Assembly: GCA_036000965.1 (NCBI GenBank)
Contig: DASYUT010000305.1
Coordinates: 1 to 32,584 of the forward strand
Direction of reading: 5' to 3'
Source of the DNA: Actinomycetes bacterium
GTDB taxonomy: Bacteria > Actinomycetota > CALGFH01
DNA: 32,584 nt
Part shown: one piece after another, positions 29,107 through 32,584 of the stretch
Numbering within the stretch: the stretch's first letter is position 1
Layout of the letters: the number at the start of each line of letters is the position of its first letter
Position numbers and translations under genes: made by a program
The notes under the pieces: generated by a model
Told to the model about the DNA's origin: nothing
What the model saw: the letters and a program-made list of their open reading frames with translations, nothing else
The model's database searches: none

Positions 29107-32100
29107 CTGAGCGCCACCGACCGCCTCGTCATCCGGGGCGCCCGCGAGCACAACCTGAAGAACATCAGCCTCGACCTGCCTCGCAACGCGCTGGTCGTGT
29201 TCACCGGGCTGTCCGGGTCCGGGAAGTCGTCGCTCGCCTTCGACACCATCTATGCCGAGGGCCAGCGTCGCTACGTGGAGTCGCTGTCGGCCTACGCCCG
29301 CCAGTTCCTCGGGCTGATGGAGAAGCCCGACGTCGACTTCATCGAGGGGCTCTCCCCGGCCATCTCGATCGACCAGAAGTCGACCTCCAAGAACCCGCGC
29401 TCGACGGTCGGCACGATCACCGAGATCTACGACTACCTGCGGCTGCTCTACGCCCGCATCGGCCAGCCCCACTGCCCCAAGTGCGGCCGGCCGATCGCCC
29501 GGCAGACCCCCGACCAGATCGTCGACCAGATCCTCGACCTCCCGCCGGGCACCCGCTTCCAGGTGCTCGCCCCGGTGGTCCGCGGCCGCAAGGGCGAGTA
29601 CGAGGCGCTGCTGCGCAGCTTCTCGGCCAAGGGGTTCGCCCGGGCCAGGGTCGACGGCGAGGTCCGCGACCTCTCCGAGCCGATCCGGCTGGCCAAGACC
29701 TACAAGCACGACATCGAGATCGTGGTCGACCGGCTGGTGGCCAGGGGCCCGGAGGCCGACGAGAAGTCCAGGCGGCGGCTGGCCGACTCGGTCGAGACCG
29801 CCGTCGGCCTGGCCGACGGGCTGGTCCACGTCGAGCTGGTCGACCAGCAGCGGGAGCTGCGGTTCTCCACCCACCTGGCCTGCCTGTACGACAACCTGTC
29901 GTTCGAGGACCTGGCGCCGCGGAACTTCTCGTTCAACGCCCCCTACGGTGCCTGCCCGGACTGCACCGGGCTCGGCGTCAAGCAGGAGGTCGACCCCGAG
30001 CTGGTCGTGCCCAACCAGGCCCTGTCGGTCGCCGAGGGCGCGATCACCCCCTGGCAGTGGGGCAAGGGCAACACCGAGTACTTCGACCGGCTGCTGTCGG
30101 CGGTGGCCGAGACCTACGGCTTCGACGCGGCCACCCCCTGGGGCGAGCTCGCCCCCGAGCACCAGCGGGTGCTGCTGTACGGAGCCGACCAGCAGGTCTA
30201 CGTCAGGTACAAGAACCGCTACGGGCGCAGCCGTGCCTACCACACCAGCTACGAGGGCGTGGTGCCCTACCTCAACCGCCGCTACGCCGAGGCCGAGTCC
30301 GACGCGCTGCGCGAGCGGGTCGAGTCGTTCATGCGCGAGGTGCCCTGCCCGACCTGCAAGGGCGCCCGGCTGCGGCCCGAGAGCCTGGCCGTGACCGTGG
30401 CCGGGCGCAACATCGCCGAGGTGGCCGGCATGTCGGTAGGGGAGACGGCCGCGTTCTTCCGCTCCCTGGAGCTTTCCGACCGGGACGCGTTCATCGCCGC
30501 CCGGGTGCTCAAGGAGATCAACGCCCGGCTCGGCTTCCTGCTCGACGTCGGGCTCGACTACCTCAGCCTGGACCGGGCCTCGGCCAGTCTGGCCGGAGGC
30601 GAGGCGCAGCGCATCCGGCTGGCCACCCAGATCGGCTCGGGCCTCACCGGGGTGCTGTACGTGCTCGACGAGCCCTCGATCGGGCTGCACCAGCGCGACA
30701 ACCACCGGCTGATCGAGACGCTGGTCCGGCTCCGGGACCTCGGCAACACCCTGATCGTGGTCGAGCACGACGAGGCCACCATCAAGACCGCCGACTACCT
30801 GGTCGACATCGGGCCGGGCGCCGGCGAGCACGGCGGCGAGATCGTCGCCGAGGGCGGCTTGGCCGACCTCGAGCGGGTCGAGGCGTCGCTGACCGGGCAG
30901 TACATGTCGGGCAAGCGGTCGATCGCGGTGCCGCCGTCCCGGCGCAAGCCCGGCGAGCGCTGGCTCGAGGTGACCGGGGTGCGCGAGCACAACCTCAGGA
31001 ACCTGACCGCCCGCTTCCCGCTCGGGGTGTTCACCTGCGTCACCGGCGTGTCCGGGTCTGGCAAGTCCACGCTGGTCAACGACGTGCTGCTCAAAGCGCT
31101 CATGCAGGCCGTGTACCGCTCGCGGAGCTCCCCGGGCCGGTTCGTCGCGCTCACCGGCGCCGAGCACCTCGACAAGGTGATCGACGTCGACCAGTCGCCC
31201 ATCGGCCGCACGCCGCGGTCCAACCCGGCCACCTACACCGGCGTGTTCGACCACGTCCGCCGGTTGTTCGCCCAGACCAACGAGGCCAAGGTGCGCGGGT
31301 ACCAGCCGGGACGGTTCTCCTTCAACGTCAAGGGAGGCCGCTGCGAGGCGTGCTCGGGCGACGGCACCATCAAGATCGACATGCAGTTCCTGCCCGACAT
31401 CTACGTCCCCTGCGAGGTGTGCAAGGGCAAGCGCTACAACCGCGAGACCCTCGAGGTCCACTACAAGAGCCACACGATCGCCGACGTGCTGGACATGTCG
31501 GTCGAGGAGGGCCTGGCCCTGTTCGCCAACATCCCGCCGATCGCCCGGCACCTCGAGACGCTCAACGACGTGGGTCTCGGCTACATCAAGCTCGGGCAGC
31601 CGGCGCCGACGCTGTCGGGCGGGGAGGCGCAGCGGGTGAAGCTGGCCAGCGAGCTGGCCAAGCGGGCCACCGGCCGGACCCTGTACGTGCTCGACGAGCC
31701 CACCACCGGGCTGCACTTCGAGGACGTCAACAAGCTGCTCGGGGTGCTCCACCGGCTGGTCGACACCGGCAACTCGGTGATCGTGATCGAGCACAACCTC
31801 GACGTGATCAAGACGGCCGACTGGGTCCTCGACCTCGGCCCGGAGGGCGGCAGCGGGGGCGGGCAGGTCGTCGCCCAGGGCCCCCCGGAGCGGGTCGCGC
31901 GCGCCCCCGGCTCCTACACCGGCTGGTTCCTGGCCGACGTGCTCGGCGTCTCGCCCGCCGCCGAGGACGCCCCCGCCGCCGCCAACGCCGAGGACGCCTC
32001 CGCCGCCGAGGACGCCGAGGACGCCTCCGCCGCCGAGGACGCCCCCGCCGCGGCCAAGCCCAAGCGGTCCCGGGCACCCGGCAAGCGGGCCACCGGCTGA
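29107..32100 (+). CDS. uvrA: Excinuclease ABC subunit A, probable CTG start
   Basis: Damage-recognition ATPase of nucleotide excision repair (997 aa). The conserved N-terminus ([18 protein letters not shown]) begins at a CTG at 29107, with GAGGA at 29095-29099 spaced seven bases upstream. No ATG, GTG or TTG lies between the -10 box and the conserved region. A TTG at 29041 is in frame but precedes the -10. Walker A motifs G-L-S-G-S-G-K-S (near 34) and G-V-S-G-S-G-K-S (near 648), signatures L-A-G-G-E-A-Q and L-S-G-G-E-A-Q, and the zinc C-x-x-C pairs (C-P-T-C-K, C-E-A-C-S, C-E-V-C-K) are all present. The first signature has Ala for Ser. The last ~50 residues are an Ala/Glu/Asp repeat tail. Confidence 0.96.
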   Translation: MSATDRLVIRGAREHNLKNISLDLPRNALVVFTGLSGSGKSSLAFDTIYAEGQRRYVESLSAYARQFLGLMEKPDVDFIEGLSPAISIDQKSTSKNPRSTVGTITEIYDYLRLLYARIGQPHCPKCGRPIARQTPDQIVDQILDLPPGTRFQVLAPVVRGRKGEYEALLRSFSAKGFARARVDGEVRDLSEPIRLAKTYKHDIEIVVDRLVARGPEADEKSRRRLADSVETAVGLADGLVHVELVDQQRELRFSTHLACLYDNLSFEDLAPRNFSFNAPYGACPDCTGLGVKQEVDPELVVPNQALSVAEGAITPWQWGKGNTEYFDRLLSAVAETYGFDAATPWGELAPEHQRVLLYGADQQVYVRYKNRYGRSRAYHTSYEGVVPYLNRRYAEAESDALRERVESFMREVPCPTCKGARLRPESLAVTVAGRNIAEVAGMSVGETAAFFRSLELSDRDAFIAARVLKEINARLGFLLDVGLDYLSLDRASASLAGGEAQRIRLATQIGSGLTGVLYVLDEPSIGLHQRDNHRLIETLVRLRDLGNTLIVVEHDEATIKTADYLVDIGPGAGEHGGEIVAEGGLADLERVEASLTGQYMSGKRSIAVPPSRRKPGERWLEVTGVREHNLRNLTARFPLGVFTCVTGVSGSGKSTLVNDVLLKALMQAVYRSRSSPGRFVALTGAEHLDKVIDVDQSPIGRTPRSNPATYTGVFDHVRRLFAQTNEAKVRGYQPGRFSFNVKGGRCEACSGDGTIKIDMQFLPDIYVPCEVCKGKRYNRETLEVHYKSHTIADVLDMSVEEGLALFANIPPIARHLETLNDVGLGYIKLGQPAPTLSGGEAQRVKLASELAKRATGRTLYVLDEPTTGLHFEDVNKLLGVLHRLVDTGNSVIVIEHNLDVIKTADWVLDLGPEGGSGGGQVVAQGPPERVARAPGSYTGWFLADVLGVSPAAEDAPAAANAEDASAAEDAEDASAAEDAPAAAKPKRSRAPGKRATG
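31957..32055 (+). repeat. Imperfect repeats in the uvrA 3' end
   Basis: GCCGCCGAGGACGCC(C/T)CC-type units recur about five times. They encode A-A-E-D-A-[P/S] repeats just before a basic K-P-K-R-S-R end. Confidence 0.75.
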
Positions 32101-32119
32101 CGCCGCGTCGGCCTCCCGC

Positions 32120-32147
32120 TTCACGCTCTCATCTCGTCTGGTAGTTT
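32120..32147 (+). promoter_or_regulatory. Possible promoter for the last gene
   Basis: TTCACG at 32120-32125 and TAGTTT at 32142-32147 are 16 bases apart, in a region of lower GC than the rest of the window. The matches are moderate. The implied leader is about 115 bases. Confidence 0.3.
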
Positions 32148-32269
32148 CGCACCCCCTTCACACAGGTCCCCTCGGATGTCATCAGTAGATGGGAGCAGGA
32201 GGGTCGCATCTCTCGTAGGGTCCTGCGTCGGGACCGGCCGGACCAGCGGTCAAGACAAGGGAGGAGACG

Positions 32270-32584
32270 GTGAGCACCTGGGAGCGGTTCGCTGGCGATA
32301 CTGCCCGGTTCGCCGTACGGCTCTCGTTCGAGCGGGATCCTGACAAGGATGGGTTCGATGACCCCGCCTACAGCGGCTCCTGGGGAAGCCTTCGGATCTG
32401 GATCGATGGGGTCAACATCTGTACTCATGCGGTCGCCGACGAGTCAGACGACTCGGTGCATTGGTATCTCCTTCCGCTGATCGAATGGCTGGCCGAGCAG
32501 TGGGATCCGCTGCTGCACGAGGAGCGACTGCCAGTAGCCGACCGGTTCGCAACTGCGGCGGAGGTGATGACTACCGAGCCCCCC
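32270..32584 (+). CDS. Unrecognised protein, N-terminal part only (runs off the window)
   Basis: An open frame starts at GTG 32270 with a GGGAGGAG ribosome site just upstream and stays open to the end, 105 codons. The product begins S-T-W-E-R-F-A-G-D-T-A-R-F-A-V-R-L-S-F-E and contains S-W-G-S-L-R-I-W-I-D-G-V-N-I-C, then V-H-W-Y-L-L-P-L-I-E-W-L-A-E-Q-W-D-P-L-L-H-E-E-R-L-P. It is rich in tryptophan and acidic residues, with no signal peptide or membrane segment in view. I cannot assign a family. By hand count 26 of 105 codons end in A or T, far more than in uvrA or rpsA, which suggests acquisition from another source. Confidence 0.75.
   Translation, partial: MSTWERFAGDTARFAVRLSFERDPDKDGFDDPAYSGSWGSLRIWIDGVNICTHAVADESDDSVHWYLLPLIEWLAEQWDPLLHEERLPVADRFATAAEVMTTEPP

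Noticed and set aside
29056-32124. Long minus-strand frame opposite uvrA
   Set aside because: Shadow frame rich in Gly/Val/Leu/Asp without domains; uvrA on the plus strand accounts for the sequence.
32129-32428. Minus-strand gene at the right edge
   Set aside because: No ribosome site and random composition; the plus-strand frame from 32270 has a strong ribosome site and protein-like sequence.

Overview
The window is chromosomal DNA from a very GC-rich bacterium, almost certainly an actinobacterium (Actinomycetota). The evidence is the G/C-saturated third codon positions, the many GTG starts, -10 boxes such as TAGACT and TACACT a few bases before start codons, and the gene order polA, rpsA, coaE, uvrB, MBL hydrolase, uvrA, which I recall from other actinobacteria. 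The genus cannot be named from sequence alone; an uncultured or deep-branching lineage is plausible. No rRNA, tRNA, CRISPR array, transposase or phage gene was seen.

Layout. (1) 1-1358: a small redox/export locus made of the repeat-rich end of an upstream protein, a membrane-anchored MauD-like thioredoxin, an array of ~28-bp direct repeats, and a Tat-exported mini-protein with 12 cysteines. (2) 1851-10164: a branched-chain amino acid ABC transporter (livKHMGF) followed by a three-gene polar amino acid ABC importer. (3) 10165-10680: a gene-free stretch packed with inverted repeats, including an ~89-bp element closed by a near-perfect 19-20 bp stem, then an orphan RsbW-like kinase. (4) 11340-19895: housekeeping genes (polA, rpsA, coaE), a convergent Nudix/AlaX pair, a HAD hydrolase and a DUF2785-like gene. 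(5) 20041-25598: murA (minus), uvrB and a class B-like penicillin-binding protein. (6) 25600-28072: a decayed region with an orphan nitrile-hydratase alpha fragment and a frameshifted, internally deleted GGDEF/EAL gene. (7) 28260-32100: a metallo-beta-lactamase-fold hydrolase and uvrA, which probably starts at CTG. (8) 32270-end: the start of an unrecognised gene with clearly lower GC3.

How the genes work together. The two transporters supply amino acids. PolA, UvrA and UvrB serve DNA replication and nucleotide excision repair. S1, AlaX and CoaE serve translation and coenzyme A synthesis. MurA and the PBP serve the cell wall. Several genes (polA, the HAD gene, uvrB) appear to be transcribed as leaderless mRNAs.

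Recurring oddity: short tandem duplications of 15-28 bp sit at or just past the ends of many genes (upstream partial gene, mauD-like, livF, glnQ-like, rsbW-like, polA, HAD, EAL, uvrA). Several add low-complexity tails to the proteins. The most novel candidate system is the redox/Cys-rich peptide locus. The most novel non-coding candidate is the structured element at 10231-10319.
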